Positions 52,602 through 64,000 of a DNA stretch of 64,000 nucleotides are shown here, piece after piece (position 1 is the stretch's first letter; every line of letters begins with the position of its first letter). Position numbers and translations under genes: made by a program. This stretch comes from Cercozoa sp. M6MM (lineage: Eukaryota > Endomyxa: Ascetosporea): assembly GCA_040357565.1 (NCBI GenBank), contig JBDODJ010000010.1; one strand, 5' to 3'. The notes beneath the pieces were generated by a model. The model did no database searches and was not told the origin of the DNA. It saw only the letters and a list, made by a program, of their open reading frames with translations.

Positions 52602-54992
52602 TCAGAAACGAACGTCATTTTCTTCGCCACTTTGCCAACCATCCGCGTCGTCGTTCTTGCGGTGTTTTGCAATCGGTCGTGCAAATACTGTGTTTTTGAC
52701 GCCAAACGATGCGCCTATAAAAAAAGACATGAGACGGAAAACAGAGGAAAGTCAGATGCGTACGGGATCCAGTGCCGCCATAGAAAGCCGCAGAAGACAA
52801 GTATGCACTCGTTGTTGTTGATGTGGTTTGTTCGGCGTGTTCTGTGAGGTCGTCCTGCATTCGCGAGGTCTTAAACTCCTCCGAGCGGACCGGAGTCTCC
52901 TGGGCCGTATGGTAGATACTGACGTCGTCGAACATGTCAGCGTACATCCAGGCGTCATCAAATCGTCCAAGCACTTCGAAAAGACACCGAGACAATCCAA
53001 ACGCACAAGGTAAATGAGAAAAATACCGCGCGCGTTGTCTCGAGCAGATGACAACGGCAGACAGGTCATGAAAGCGTACCTACAGAAATACAAATACACC
53101 TTTAAGACCAGACAACAAGGTGTATGTGTATGTGCGTGTGCATGCGTTTGTGTATGTGTGTGTGCGTGCGTTTGTGCGTGTGTGTGTGTGTGTGTGTGTG
53201 CGTGTGTGTGTGTGTGTGTGACATCGGAGGCTCGTTCTGCGGATGGCGCCGAGCCACGACAAAGGCGAATACTTCGTTTCTATCACATCACACATCACAC
53301 ACATCACACACATCACACACATCACACACATCACACACATCACATACAAAATACAAACAAAGTTTCCAAGAAAACTGACTCGATCTCGCCCCTCAACAGA
53401 AGCGACACTTGCGGACGATCGTCGTTCTTCTCGAAGAAAACCTGCACACAGTGTGAGGCTAAGAGGATAAACGAGCGAAAGATGGTCGGAACACAGTACG
53501 GTAGGAACAACACTGCGCCAGTTGGCACAAGCCCAGGCTCTAGCTCCTTCCATTGCCGCTACAGAAGAAAAAAGGAGGTACGAGGTGTAGGGCAAGGGAA
53601 TACTGGAAGCGCACAGGTCATGAGGGCGGGATTTCGGCGCACCGCAGCCGCCATAGCAGCGTGCCCACTCAATTCGAAAAACTACGCAGAGTAAAGGAAC
53701 TGCTCATTTTTCTCAAATCAACAGTACCTGAAGTTTCTCCTCTCTCACAAAGTGTGCCACGTCAGTGTCCTTACCTGTCACACACAATAAAGGGAGCAAA
53801 GAGCAGGGGCATAGTCAGTCGGACTACAGAAGGGCAAACGCCAGTCGAACACGAGCAACTGTGGCGGAATTGTCGAGAATGGACGTACCACTTGTGTCTA
53901 ATATCCGACGAAGGGTGGAAAAAGGTGCGGGGAAGAGACAAGTTAGTAAAAAGTAAGGTATTATGTACTGGAGACAGCGCTGACCAGTGCAAGTTTCGCA
54001 ACTCATGCCGCAAGTGCTTTCGTAGACACAAAGAATCACCTAAAAACAAAAAATGTCATGTATCCGACGGACGAAGAAGTACGAGGATGAAAGAGGAAAT
54101 GCATGGACCTAAGTTGATCAGGTCGCGTGCACCCAACAGCTCACACAGAATAAACCCTCGATTGCCCGCTCCCCTGTATGAGCAGCTTACTCACTACCTC
54201 TTCATACCACAAAACCGTACAACATCGATACGTCTGTGCAGTGGCAACGTCACTTCGCACGAGCAACACAAAGAGTGGCGTGTCAGTCGCGTCGAACAGC
54301 GTCGTGTGGTACAATAGCGCAATGGGACCTGGCTGATCCTCATCTCTATAATGACACGATAAATCACGAGACACAGAGAGGACAGCGAGAAAGTTTACTG
54401 TGAAAGGTCGGGTCCTGGACGTAAATGCCGGCGTCGCTTTAGTAGTTCCAGGTGTTCTCGCAGGTACAATCCTACGACCACCTGTTCTCTCCTACCGATA
54501 CGTCAGCACAACACCGTGGAGAAATGAAGTATAACGGAGTCGAAAAAGAAGTACAAAGCAGCGTCGAAGACGTAGTTTTGTTGACGCAGAATGCGACGCC
54601 AGTCCTGTTCCCACGGCTCGCGAGCAGCAGACCTACAAACCCCGATGCTAGTTGAACAAAAGAGCAAACCCGCCCATTGGACGAGATTACCTGCCTTGAG
54701 ACGAACGTTGTGCGAGTTTTTTAAGAACTTCGCACTCCTCACTTCTACCAAATCGAACTAGGCGGTCAGACCTACGGCTATATTGATACCGAAAAGGTAC
54801 CGAGAGATGTAGAGCGCTTGGTCGTCGTCATTGCTGCCACACAGAAACAAGCGGCGCGTGGCAATGACTCGATGTTTTTCGGCATCCGCGCGAATCCAGC
54901 AGAGATACTTTGTTGGAGGTATCCAAAAAAGTCGCACCAACAAAAACGAACTGTACAGGAAGAACGAATTCCGACGTCCAGACACACAACAT
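52602..54992 (-). CDS. Unrecognised multi-exon protein (about 350-450 residues)
   Basis: ATG at 54992 opens MLCVWTSEFVLP. Exons that join in phase: YLCWIRADAEKHRVIATRRL, ALYISRSDRLVRFGRSEECE (after a 29-nt intron), AAREPWEQDWRRILRQQNYV, LYLREHLELLKRRRHLRPGP and DEDQPGPIALLYHTTLFDAT with PLFVLLVRSDVATAQT. Middle exons are less sure: DSLCLRKHLRHELRNLHW, LSGHAAMAAAVRRNPALM, QWKELEPGLVPTGAVLF and VFFEKNDDRPQVSLLLRGEI. The C-terminus is clear: DDAWMYADMFDDVSIYHTAQ, then SAYLSSAAFYGGTGSGASFG and KHRKNDDADGWQSGEENDVR before the stop at 52602. No transmembrane segment or known motif is visible. Mostly helical, with an acidic tail. It is head-to-head with MOB1 (170 bp). I do not recognise the family. 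Confidence 0.55.
53119..53350. repeat. TG-rich tract and 9-nt minisatellite
   Basis: Degenerate (TG)n with CG and CA variants at 53119-53220. Then at 53281-53350 about six tandem copies of a 9-nt unit (ATCACACAC). The minisatellite lies in or at the edge of an intron of the unrecognised minus-strand gene. Confidence 0.85.
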
Positions 54993-55162
54993 TACTATTT
55001 TAGTACGTTAAAGCGGGTCAGGAGTATACTACCGAAAGGTACAAAAGTTGAAACAGAAACATAAAGTATGCCCCCTTAATGAAGCAAAGTGGCTTGTCTG
55101 CTCAGCGGGCTGCCCGTAAGTGTTCCATCAGTGTGGTTCTCTAACATACATCAACCGCAAGC

Positions 55163-56522
55163 ATGGGTCAGAAAGGCAGTCGACGTGAGTTACAGACATT
55201 CGAGCGAGTATTTTTTGTGGCTGTGTTGCTGTGTTCACTTAATCCACGCGCTTGCACTGACCAAACTAACCCCAGTGATCCAATGCAGCATACGCTCACA
55301 CTTGTGCGTGGCTGAATGCTTGCGCTTTTTCCTCTGGTTGCTGGTTTTGACGTATTGGTGCATTTGCTTTGCAGCGGATGCGGACGCCGACCTCGAAGAG
55401 GACGAGGGATGGTTTGACCGCAACAAGACGTTCAAGCCGAAGCGCAAGATCCACCGCGAGGGCACGCAGCGCGACCGTCTGCACAAGACAATGACCGTAA
55501 GCATCTTACACTTTTTGTCCCGAGTATTGATATCTTTCTGGCAGGCCTCAATGAAAGCAACGCTCGGAGGACAAGGAGACATGGCTACTACAGTTAAGCT
55601 GCCCGATGGTACTGATTTCCGCTTCGTACCATCATTGTGCGTTTTGACATCTGTGAGTAATCCGCAGGTGAAGACCCAAATGAGTGGCTGGCGGTCAACA
55701 CGGTACCCTCCTCGTGCGTGCCTGCTTGCTTGCTCGGTGTGTCTGATATTATGTTTTAATTCTAAGGTTCACTTTTTTAACGCCGCTTCGCTGGTGTACG
55801 GCACGGTGAGCGACTTCTGCACGGCCGAGTCGTGTCCCGACATGACGGCCGGCCCGCGCTTGTAGTCCTGAGTTTCCATTGCCCCATTGCTCCGTTGCCC
55901 ATTGCCTTTTACTGCCGAATCCGCACACAGCCAGTACCGCTGGGCGGACGGAGTGAAGGTGAAGCGTCCAATCTCGGTGTCTGCACCCGAGTACATTGAT
56001 CTCATGTTCGGCTGGGTGGACGAGATCATCAGCAATCCGGATATCTTCCCGGTCGAGGAGGTGCCCGCGCATCATTCACACGCGCACACGCACACAACCT
56101 CCACTTTTTTTTATTTTAATAGGGCGCGTCTTTCCCGAGTTCGTTCAAAAAGATTGTCAAGCACATCTTCAAGCGTCTGTTCCGCATGTACCGTTCTGCA
56201 CACATCAGAGATGTCTTGCAACTTTTTTGGCATGTATACCATGTAGGTACGCCCACATTTACTACTCGCATTTCGAGGAAGTTCGCTCGATCGGTGCCGA
56301 GGCGCATCTCAAGTATACACGCTCCCGTATACGTCGGCGCTTTGTTTTGTATATGTGTACGTGTGTGGCAGCACTTGCTTCAAGCACTTGATCTACTTCA
56401 TCCTCGAATTCGACTTGGTGGACCCGAAGGAGCTTGTGCCGCTCCACAAGCTCATCAAGCGACTCGTGCCGAGCACCACAATCTTTGACAGGATGGACTT
56501 GTCTAACCAGTCGAGTCGGTAG
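55163..56522 (+). CDS. MOB1: MOB1 kinase activator (NDR/LATS co-activator)
   Basis: Small zinc-binding scaffold that activates NDR/LATS kinases in mitotic exit, cytokinesis and Hippo-type signalling. ATG 55163 gives MGQKGSR, spliced to an acidic leader (PDADADLEEDEGWFDRN). The conserved fold follows: KTFKPKRKIHREGTQRDRLH, SMKATLGGQG, VKLPDGTD, PNEWLAVNT, VHFFNAASLVYGTVSDFCTA, ESCPDMTAGPRLQYRWADGV, KVKRPISVSAPEYIDLMFGW, FKKIVKHIFKRLFRMY, AHIYYSHFEEVRSIGAEAHL and CFKHLIYFILEFDLVDPKEL. It ends DRMDLSNQSSR-TAG at 56520. Zinc ligands Cys-Cys (FCTAESCPDM) and His-His (HIYYSH, FKH) are present. About eight introns. The ATG at 55079 has a good donor after it but reads out of phase with the next exon, so 55163 is preferred. 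Residues 2-7 fit an N-myristoylation site. Confidence 0.95.
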
Positions 56523-58067
56523 ACGACGGTCCTGCGTGCCAAAGTGCACCTTGCGCGTTGCGCGCAACACACTGTACCTGGCCTCCTCAGGCGCGCGCGA
56601 TCGCGGTGTGCATCGACCAAAAGACAAACTGCTGCGATCGATTTCGGGCTGACGTTTTCGGAATTATCATTGCATGCTAAGTCGACACTCGAACGCATGG
56701 GGGCAGGATTTTATCACATATCACGCTTCGATTCATTTTGTTTGGTACCAACGCAACGCTTTATTCGCCCGACCGTGCGTTGTTCGGTCCGCTACGTAGG
56801 GTATTAACGTGTTACGGTTCGTTGACCGCATCCTTGATCGGCACTCTCGCCTGCCGCTCTTGAAGTCGCAAACTGCGCCTGGGTTGGCTGCCCTGCTCGG
56901 AGACCTTGGCGATTTCATCCGAGACGATCAGAGGCACATCAAGCTTGTTGACGAAGCTCGGAATTCTGAACAAACTCCCAAGGAAGGGAGGAGTCGTCAG
57001 TGCAGACAAACTTGTGCTTCTGCTCCTCCAGTTTGTCCGTAGTCTACTGTCGCAGTAGTAGCGGTGACGTTATTAAAGAAAAATGGCCAGAGACTGCTTA
57101 GCACTGGATTTGCAGCCATCGCCGCGCAGTGTGTTGGATCATCCCCAGCCGCAGAGCCGCGCGCAAGGTGCTTTAAATAGTTCACAGGGCGCTATAGCAC
57201 TCCTATTCAGTTCTCCCTACAACCTCACACGCTGTACTGTTCTGTACAGTATCCTACTGAGCCAAGCAGGGTCGTGAATCGCATAATGTGTTACGATTCC
57301 CGCCTCTAAATTTAGAGTCTTCACATGTTACGATTATGGGGGCCAAGAACATTTACGATTATCTGGGGGTTTTCCTTGTATTTAAAGTTCCCCAGAACAT
57401 CTTCTTCAAGATTGGGTACAGCGCAGGTGGCGGGCATAAAATGCCTTGGGTAATTGAACGCGCGAGCGCTACCGTGCGGGAGTTCCAAGGGTCACCGGGA
57501 GCCCCCGCACGCATTGTTGTTTTGTCTGGTCCGTTCCATGGTCATGGCATTACCACAGCAGCATGCGTGTGTCGGTCAGACAGTCTGCGGTGGCAGTGGG
57601 TAAGTTTTTGAAGACTCAAGCACGCGCGGTTTAAGCCACTGAGGCACTAGCAGCACCCCATCTCCGTCCACTGTCGTGGTGATTGCCGAGGCTTTCTGTG
57701 ACCCCTCGAACAGGTACGTCGCACGTTCCTAGGTACAGCCTGCATCGCAAGGGGCGAGGGGGGGGGGGTAAATCGCACTCGCTCTTCGCGCAAGAAGCGG
57801 CGTTAATGTACGGTATGGTACGTCATCTGTCTTTAATTCCTTTTAGTGTCCCTACTGTATTTGTGTCTTGCAAAATTGGTCCGTGCTGTGTATGCCCCTG
57901 CATAATTTTGCGTAATGTCCGATAATCGGTGCGTAATTTATTCATAATTTTAACGTAATTTGTGCGTAATCTTGGCGGAATTCACGCGAAATTGCCGTAT
58001 CTGCCCCTGGCTCTCGGGGGAGCATCGATCGCACACTCGCTCAGAACGAGCGGACACAAACGTGGAC
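56523..58067. other. Gene-poor region with dispersed repeat copy
   Basis: Lies between the 3' ends of MOB1 and the RGS gene. An open minus-strand stretch at 56812-57009 (PSFVNKLDVPLIVSDEIAKV) reads protein-like but has no start or partner exons. A plus-strand frame at 57288-57611 is open but unrecognised. A G run lies at about 57759-57768. From 57900 to 57990 the sequence is AT-rich with about five loosely spaced GCGTAAT or CGTAAT units. No firm gene. Confidence 0.45.
57474..57690. repeat. Dispersed repeat, copy B
   Basis: Shares two near-identical blocks with 24619-24721 (see copy A). The distance between blocks is larger here. Confidence 0.55.
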
Positions 58068-61000
58068 TCAAAGCATAGCGTTGCCACCCTCACGCAGCGT
58101 CTGTGTGGTGGCCATGTCTAGACAAGACATCGACGTGACGCTGCACTGCGAGGCGTCTTGCTGCATCAAACTCGTGGAACTCGGGGCTGAAGCAAGCGTC
58201 GGGAGTTAGGAAACATGACACTTAAAACGAAACAGAAAAATAAAGAAATATTGACACCTCGAAATGAAAGGTTGCACGGAGTTCATGTGTAGAAGGCGCC
58301 GTGCTTCTAGGTCGCATTCGCGAAGCGCCTCAACGAGGCTAGGCATCGCACACATGGTCGCGCTGATTTCGATCTCTCGATCAAAGCCCTGTGCAAGGAA
58401 TATAAATATACGTATACACCATGATGGAAACGCGCGCCGGGTACCGTTCCGCCCGAGGAAACATCCTGTTTTGTGGGCAGTGACGTTTGCAACGACTCGT
58501 TAATCACCTCTCGCTGCAACAAAGCCTGCCGCAGCACGCGCGTTCTGACGTTGGCCGAGATATTCAATGGCGCGAATTGCGCTACAAGAAACGCCGATGC
58601 CGAGTGCAATTTCAGGAGTTAGCAAAAGGACACTCAAAGAGCAAAACTACCGTTAAGATCAGACAGCAGATCACCTGTGCCGACGACATACAAAAAGACA
58701 CGTACACGGTAACATCAGGCACATTTTTGAACTTTGAACAATACAAAAAAAAAAAGCTACAGCCATTGGCGAAGCAAGCAAACCGCTCGTCCACGAACTT
58801 GCCGACGATAGCAAGAGCCTACCCTCACCATCACGTACAAAAGGGAAAAGAAGATAGCAGGAAATTAACAGGCACACGGAGCAACATGTGCTACCTGCTT
58901 TGCAGGCAGACCGACACGCCCGTGCAGCAGGTTGGCTTGTCGTAGTGCGCACACAAAGTCAAGTTGCTCGCGGCACATCTGCGCAAAATAATCAAATACA
59001 CGGAGACGAGATGGGTTTTAAAAAACAGCACCTGTGCGGATACGAAGTTTTGCAACAACTGTAGGCACTCGCCATCATTCACTGTAGTCAAACAGCAGCA
59101 AAACAACGTACATATCTCCCTACCCGTCACACAGAGAAAAGCGCACTAATTGAATCGAGATTCCAGCGCCGAATAAGGAAATCCACACGCTGCTGCGTTC
59201 CTAACTTGCGTGTTGATAGGTAGGCCTACGAACACACGTGTATTGTTTTCCTTTCCATTTACAAAGGAATCGCACAGCAATGAGAATGAACGCCGACAAA
59301 GTGACACCGACAACAGTGAGAACAAGTGTGACACGCGCGAAAAACTCGTCGCTAAATGAACAAGGACCGGTAACCAATGCGCCAGGGCGTGTCAACAAGA
59401 GAAGGAAGACCGTCGTGTACCTATCGCGACGTGAGTCGAACTCTCGGTCGGCCACCGCCTGAAGTCGGTCTAGAATGCGCCAAGACTCGTCACGCGCTTC
59501 GAGGAGACTCGTGTTTGTGGTCGTATCGAGCTGCATCCAGCGACTTTACTCCTCCTCTTTCTCATTTACCCTCCTTGTTATCCTTCCTCCACTAGGAGCA
59601 GAAATGCGTACGAGAAGATTTTCGATTTCGGCAGTGTGCGGCACCAACGTGGCATTGTTCGGATCGCGGAAGTTATCCACACACTGTGCCCAATAAAGAG
59701 CGAAGGAAGGAGAATAAAAAACAAAAGCAAAACGTTACCACAGCGTACTTCTGCTCACTGTAGTGAAACAGGAATTCGAGCAGACCAGCTGCCGCAAAAA
59801 GTAAAACTGTTATTGTGTATGATAATACAGCTTTACTCGAGGTGTCATCGCCGACCAATTTTCGCACATCATCAAGCAAAGCGTCATTCCGTTTGCCTTG
59901 CACCTGATCTGCAATATACAGAGATGCAAATTGAACGTGAGGGAAGGAGCAGTGAACAGGTAAAAGGCAGCTAACCAAGGAGAAACGCAGTGGCCTCCTC
60001 GGCGCCAACAATCTTGTTTTCCTGTGAAATCACGGAAAATTTAAAGGAGGGAGGACACATCGAGTAGCAGAAGCAACGACAACCGTACGTTGCTGGACTG
60101 GCCGGCTTTGATCACAGCGAATAGCTCGGTTTTGTTGACACCGTACCGGAACAGGTTGTTGATGGCAGCGTTGCTTTGCAGTGACATGTACGTATTTGAC
60201 TGCGCAGCACAAGCAGGTTGACAGGTTACATATTGTTATCATGCCATGCGACCCTTAAGTTGCTGCAAAAGAAAGTACCACATCGGCCTTGCTTTCCACC
60301 GACCGAGCAACAAGCGGCAGTGCTGTGTTTTTGGCAGTCACGGCGTGCTCTCTTTGCTTGGAGGTCGCCCAACTAGAAAGATGTGAGAACTAAAGCATAC
60401 AGTTAAAAACGCAATGGAGTCAATGTCGAGGCAGGATACAGCAAGAAGATTGACAGGCTGAAAAGCACGAGAAGTAGGGCGACAGTTGTGAACTGCACAA
60501 CCTTGCGCAGTCGTTGCTAGGCAGAAAAGCGTACAAAAACATTTAATTTTGATACGTAAAAACAAAACAAGGATACGAGCTTGCGCTTCTGCATGCCGAC
60601 GACCGAGGCTGCGAGAACAAAGCAACGCAAGTGAATCCATGATCGTAAAAGTATAAACAAACAAAAACCTGTGTAGCACAAGAAAACAGCAATATTAACG
60701 GGTACTCGAATTTGACGAGTTGATAGATGCTTCAGACGAGGAAACAGCCACCGAAACTGAATGTTCTTTGTCAGGTACAGAAGAAACATCGCTTGACGAA
60801 GCGACCTCAACGTCATCAAGGGTTGCCATCTGTCCAAAGAAGGAGATACGCGAGATAGAGTGAAGGAAGGTGAGCCGATATCACGAATAAAGAAAATAAC
60901 AAATATACTGGATTAAAATGTAAGGGACACCTCGGCGGAAACACCAGCAGCTTCAATGGTGATTTGCTTTGAGTTTAGCAGCCGCTTGACCTGGCAAAAC

Positions 61001-62555
61001 AACGACGCTCTTCGGGCAGAAATGAACAAATTTAGACGGACAAAACAAAGTCACCACTCGATGAGAAACCTTTAATTGTTGATCAAGTTGTTTTTGTTTA
61101 CGGCGCAACGCAACGGCACTGGACAAAAACGACACACAGGGTGACCAAAGTTGATACATGCAAAAACAAAGCAGCGGTGTACAAGGCAGGGAGAAGAGCC
61201 ATCGAGGATAACGTCGCACACTAAATATAGTTAATATAGATACGCAAGTTTGTAACACTTAAAATGAAGACAAGATACTAATGCAGCGATCGCGAAACCC
61301 TTTCGCTGGTCCAGGTAGTCCTCATTGTCTCTAAGCAGCTATCAAACACGAACACGTTTGGAATGAAAGACAACAACATATGTAACTTACTCTATGAAAT
61401 CGATGCTCAAACACAGCGCGGACTGCACATAATAATCAAATGAAACTATTCAAAAGCACAGCACGTCATAAAACACAACCACAATTCTCCGTGGTTTAGA
61501 CTACGTACCGCCTTCGTAGTGCTTGGCATAGCCAAATAATCTCATCGAATACTGCGGTACTGCATATACCCAGAAGTTGGAACAGATGCATTAAAGCCGT
61601 AAAAATATAAATGAGATCGTACGCTGTGGGAACCACTTGGCTTTTTCGCCAAGTAGGACGCCGATTTCGAACTGGTTGGTATATTTTTCTAATCACATTC
61701 ACATTCACATGGCGCTTTCGGGTGCTTTTTTGAGGTATTGTTACCAGACTCCTCGATGTGCAGCGTCGCGTTTCCGACTGACCACCTACAGAAGCGTCAT
61801 CATAAAATGCTCGTTGAAGTTAGGACAACCAGAACGAAAAAGTGTAACCGCGCCAGCTACACACAACACAAAGTAAAAACACCAGTCAGTCGAAAAAAAT
61901 TGTTATCACCTCGCGCTCGGTATCGTCTTCAGCATTGTCTCCGATTAACTGGGCACTGTCTGCTCACACGGAGTTGTAAATTTAGATCGAGAGGAGCTTT
62001 TCACCCATGCAGTTATAAGTCAAAGAAAACCTACCACGGAGCGTCTTAAAGTGTCCTACCTTACGGGACAAAAGGTTTGACACTAAAGCACGCACAAGAA
62101 GGGTAACCTTGAAAGCCAAGAAGAATAGCATAGATTCGCTGTTTGGTTAGAGTAAGCGATACTAATGTCTGAGTTGCGATTTCTTTCAAAAGATGTCCAA
62201 TTGTCATCAGCGTTGTACAAGCACTACAGGCACGACCGACATGCATTTTGACCCCAGACACACCACAATAATGGGGTAAATGCACCTGCAGCATTGTGAG
62301 TTGCCCAGGGTGCTTGATGAACCGAGCCTCGTTCACTAGGCGTGCAGATGCAACGTCTGCACCAAGCGCAGTGTCAGTGTTGGACGAAATCTTTTGTGAA
62401 AGCACGACGGTGGCAACGAGAAGCACAAGTGTAGCGCACGTGAGAGAAAAGACGACGAAACGCGCAATTGTAGTCAGCCGCGTGAGAGAACTGGCATTTT
62501 GATCCAACTCGGCGGTCACAGTGGCAAAGTCATGACTTTGCCGCCTCGGGGCCAT
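58068..62555 (-). CDS. Multi-pass membrane protein with C-terminal RGS domain
   Basis: Putative receptor-like regulator of heterotrimeric G proteins. ATG at 62555 opens MAPRRQSHDFATVTAELDQN, then membrane span 1 (FVVFSLTCATLVLLVATVVL). A long region follows, with GNATLHIEES, VPQYSMRLFGYAKHYEG and a Ser-rich exon (ASSSDVSSVPDKEHSVSVAV). Further spans are TTVALLLVLFSLSIFLLYP (near 60450), LSYTITVLLFAAAGLLEFLF (near 59800) and ARVTLVLTVVGVTLSAFILI (near 59300). The RGS domain is spread over exons at about 59085-58300: DGECLQLLQNFVSAQ, MCREQLDFVCALRQAN, ALAIVGKFVDERFACFANG, LNISANVRTRVLRQALLQRE and FDREIEISATMCAMPSLVEA. These match the order ENLxFW, A..IY..F, (L)NI...R..I and FD..E of RGS folds. 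The Ser/Thr-rich tail ends TLREGGNAML-stop at 58068. More than 20 introns. Membrane topology is inferred from hydrophobicity only. Confidence 0.68.
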
Positions 62556-63356
62556 TGGGGCAGAAAACCTTGCACCGTCACGTGACGACGGACGCGAGAA
62601 ACAAATGCAACTGTACTGTACTCACGTTTGAGGTCCACGTCTCAGTGCGCGTTGCACTGCGTGCACTGAAACGCGAGCAAGCAGCTGCACAGGAGGTGGC
62701 CACACGCGACCCATCATGACATGACGGAAGCGATCACTTCTCAGTAGGTGGCCGCTTTTTAAACTTGGGTTGGTCGCAGCTCAGTGCCCACGTACGACAC
62801 AACGCGTTGAGATGCTTCAGGGCGTAATGAAAGGTACTGGAAAGGTGTACTCATTGGATCAATTTTTGTCTTAAATTGCGATCAATTTGCCCCCCGCCCA
62901 GGTTGGCTGTTAAAGCGGGGCAAGCGCCTCCTGTCTCGTTGGAGGTGTCGATTTTTTGTCCTTAAATCAAACGGAGACTTAGCCTACTACACCGACGAAA
63001 GTTGCGGGCAGTTGCTTGGCGTGTGCTCGCTGGGTGACGCCGTTCGGTGCCTGATTTCGATTTAAACCTAACTGTACCCAAACGTGTTTTTGACCTTGAT
63101 ATCTGCCAGACTGTTAAGTGTGGATGTGAGAAATGATTCTGACTTCAAGGGCGCCCTCCGTGAAGTCACTACGTAGAATCTCACCCTCCCTGCATGCTTA
63201 CAAATCCTGCTTTTGTGTCGCTATAGCAAACACTCGTCTCGTGCGTTCAAAATCGTTTCAAAAGCACGGTAAAATGATACTGATTTAATTCATATATGCC
63301 ATTTGTCACACCCGGCATGTGACCCGTACCCTCCTAGCGTGTGGTGCTTTGTGCCG
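62556..63356. other. Divergent intergenic region, no gene seen
   Basis: About 800 bp between the RGS and PH-domain gene starts. No protein-like frame. It probably carries both promoters and is wider than the other divergent spacers in the window. Confidence 0.5.
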
Positions 63357-64000
63357 ATGAAAGATTCGGTGGACCAGTGGCTGTCTCAGTTGACGCCATT
63401 CATTCCTGTACGATGGCTACCCTTCAGGCACACTCACAGTCTGAAAATTTAGATTTAAGTTGAGTTTACAGGGTGGAAACGGTCGTGCAGCACTTGTCCC
63501 TTCAATATCGGTAGAGTTGTCTTCACATGCTTTGCCGTACGTTGTGGTTCGTTAATCGCTGGGACTTTTTGCAGGGCTATCTTGCTCAATTCAACCTTCG
63601 AAGCAAGAAGTGGGAACTCTGCTTCGCGGCTTTGTGGTAAAATCTTGTTGCTTTCTTCCGGCTCCGTCACAGCTCGTCAGTGATTGTTGCTGTTGCTGCA
63701 GCTCACCGTCGCTGTTCTTGTTCAACGACAAGAAGGGATTCAGCGCCTTCTTTGCCGAAGAACAAGCTCGCGCTGTTGGCCAATTACCAAACGTGTGTTT
63801 TCTTTAGCAATGCTGTGACCGTGTTACTGTATCAAACAAGTTTACAACAACGAATATGATACACAGAGTCATCGCAGTAGTCACTTGCTTGAGATCCTGC
63901 CGTTGTCTGGTGCTTCGGTTGTCAAAGCAGGATGCAGTCACGCTGATAGTCACATTGTAAGTCTCTTTATGTATAATAAGTTCTCTGCGCATACACGCCC
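63357..64000 (+). CDS. PH-domain protein, 5' part only (cut by window end)
   Basis: ATG 63357 opens MKDSVDQWLSQLTPFIP. Three in-phase joins follow: to GGNGRAALVPSIS (exon from about 63471), to GYLAQFNLRSKKWELCFAAL (about 63575-63637), and to CSPSLFLFNDKKGFSAFFAE, ending ARAVGQLPN before a donor near 63793. The block GYLxxF....KKWxLCFxxL....LFLFND is the first half of a pleckstrin-homology domain, which binds phosphoinositides or proteins at membranes. The rest of the gene lies beyond the window, so its full identity cannot be told. It is head-to-head with the RGS membrane protein gene. Confidence 0.65.

Noticed and set aside
55079-55115. MOB1 start at the upstream ATG (MKQSGLSAQRAA)
   Set aside because: Its donor leads out of phase with the next exon. 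It is more likely a short upstream ORF.
57288-57611. Open frame of about 107 residues
   Set aside because: It has no ATG at its start and no family resemblance, and it overlaps a dispersed repeat copy. Considered chance.

Overview
This is a nuclear, intron-rich eukaryotic contig. The base composition is balanced. Genes are cut by many short introns (mostly about 45-90 nt, some only 25-30 nt), and long (GT/CA)n tracts sit mainly inside introns. The gene content points to a microbial eukaryote that makes flagella (outer-arm dynein heavy chain and the dynein assembly factor DNAAF11) and chitin (a division-I-type chitin synthase). It makes phosphatidylcholine by a two-domain CHO2-type methyltransferase. 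A gamma-carbonic-anhydrase-like hexapeptide protein suggests a plant/protist-type mitochondrial complex I. These clues pull in different directions (zoosporic fungus-like versus other protist lineages), so I do not name a phylum. Almost all gene models were built by reading splice sites (GT..AG) that join recognisable protein blocks in frame. Outer limits are more certain than every internal exon edge.

Layout, left to right: a partial minus-strand gene with a possible RNase-H-fold motif (63-668); a plus-strand protein ending in a SEC-C zinc motif (918-2611); 1.5 kb without a firm gene; chitin synthase (+, 4144-10551); a small orphan gene (+, 11388-11786); eIF2-alpha (-, 12026-13997); an ER-type J-domain protein (+, 14182-15751); CoA synthase apparently fused to an HD phosphohydrolase (-, 15969-20052); DDX31/Dbp7 RNA helicase (+, 20262-24369); outer-arm dynein gamma-type heavy chain (-, 25104-39408); DNAAF11/LRRC6 (+, 39462-41280); gamma-CA-like protein (-, 42223-43696); CHO2 (+, 43916-47703); a 1.5 kb repeat block with a large foldback; an eIF4G-like MIF4G protein (-, 49198-52271); an unrecognised multi-exon gene (-, 52602-54992); MOB1 (+, 55163-56522); 1.5 kb of gene-poor sequence with a dispersed repeat; a multi-pass membrane RGS protein (-, 58068-62555); and the start of a PH-domain gene (+, 63357 to the end).

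The strand pattern is striking. Genes are mostly arranged as head-to-head pairs with start codons about 50-250 bp apart, which suggests shared bidirectional promoters. The tightest pair is dynein heavy chain and DNAAF11, 53 bp apart, and their products act in the same pathway. Two 100-N assembly gaps lie beside CA tracts inside introns of DNAAF11 and the gamma-CA gene. I saw no rRNA, tRNA or CRISPR array, and no intact mobile element.
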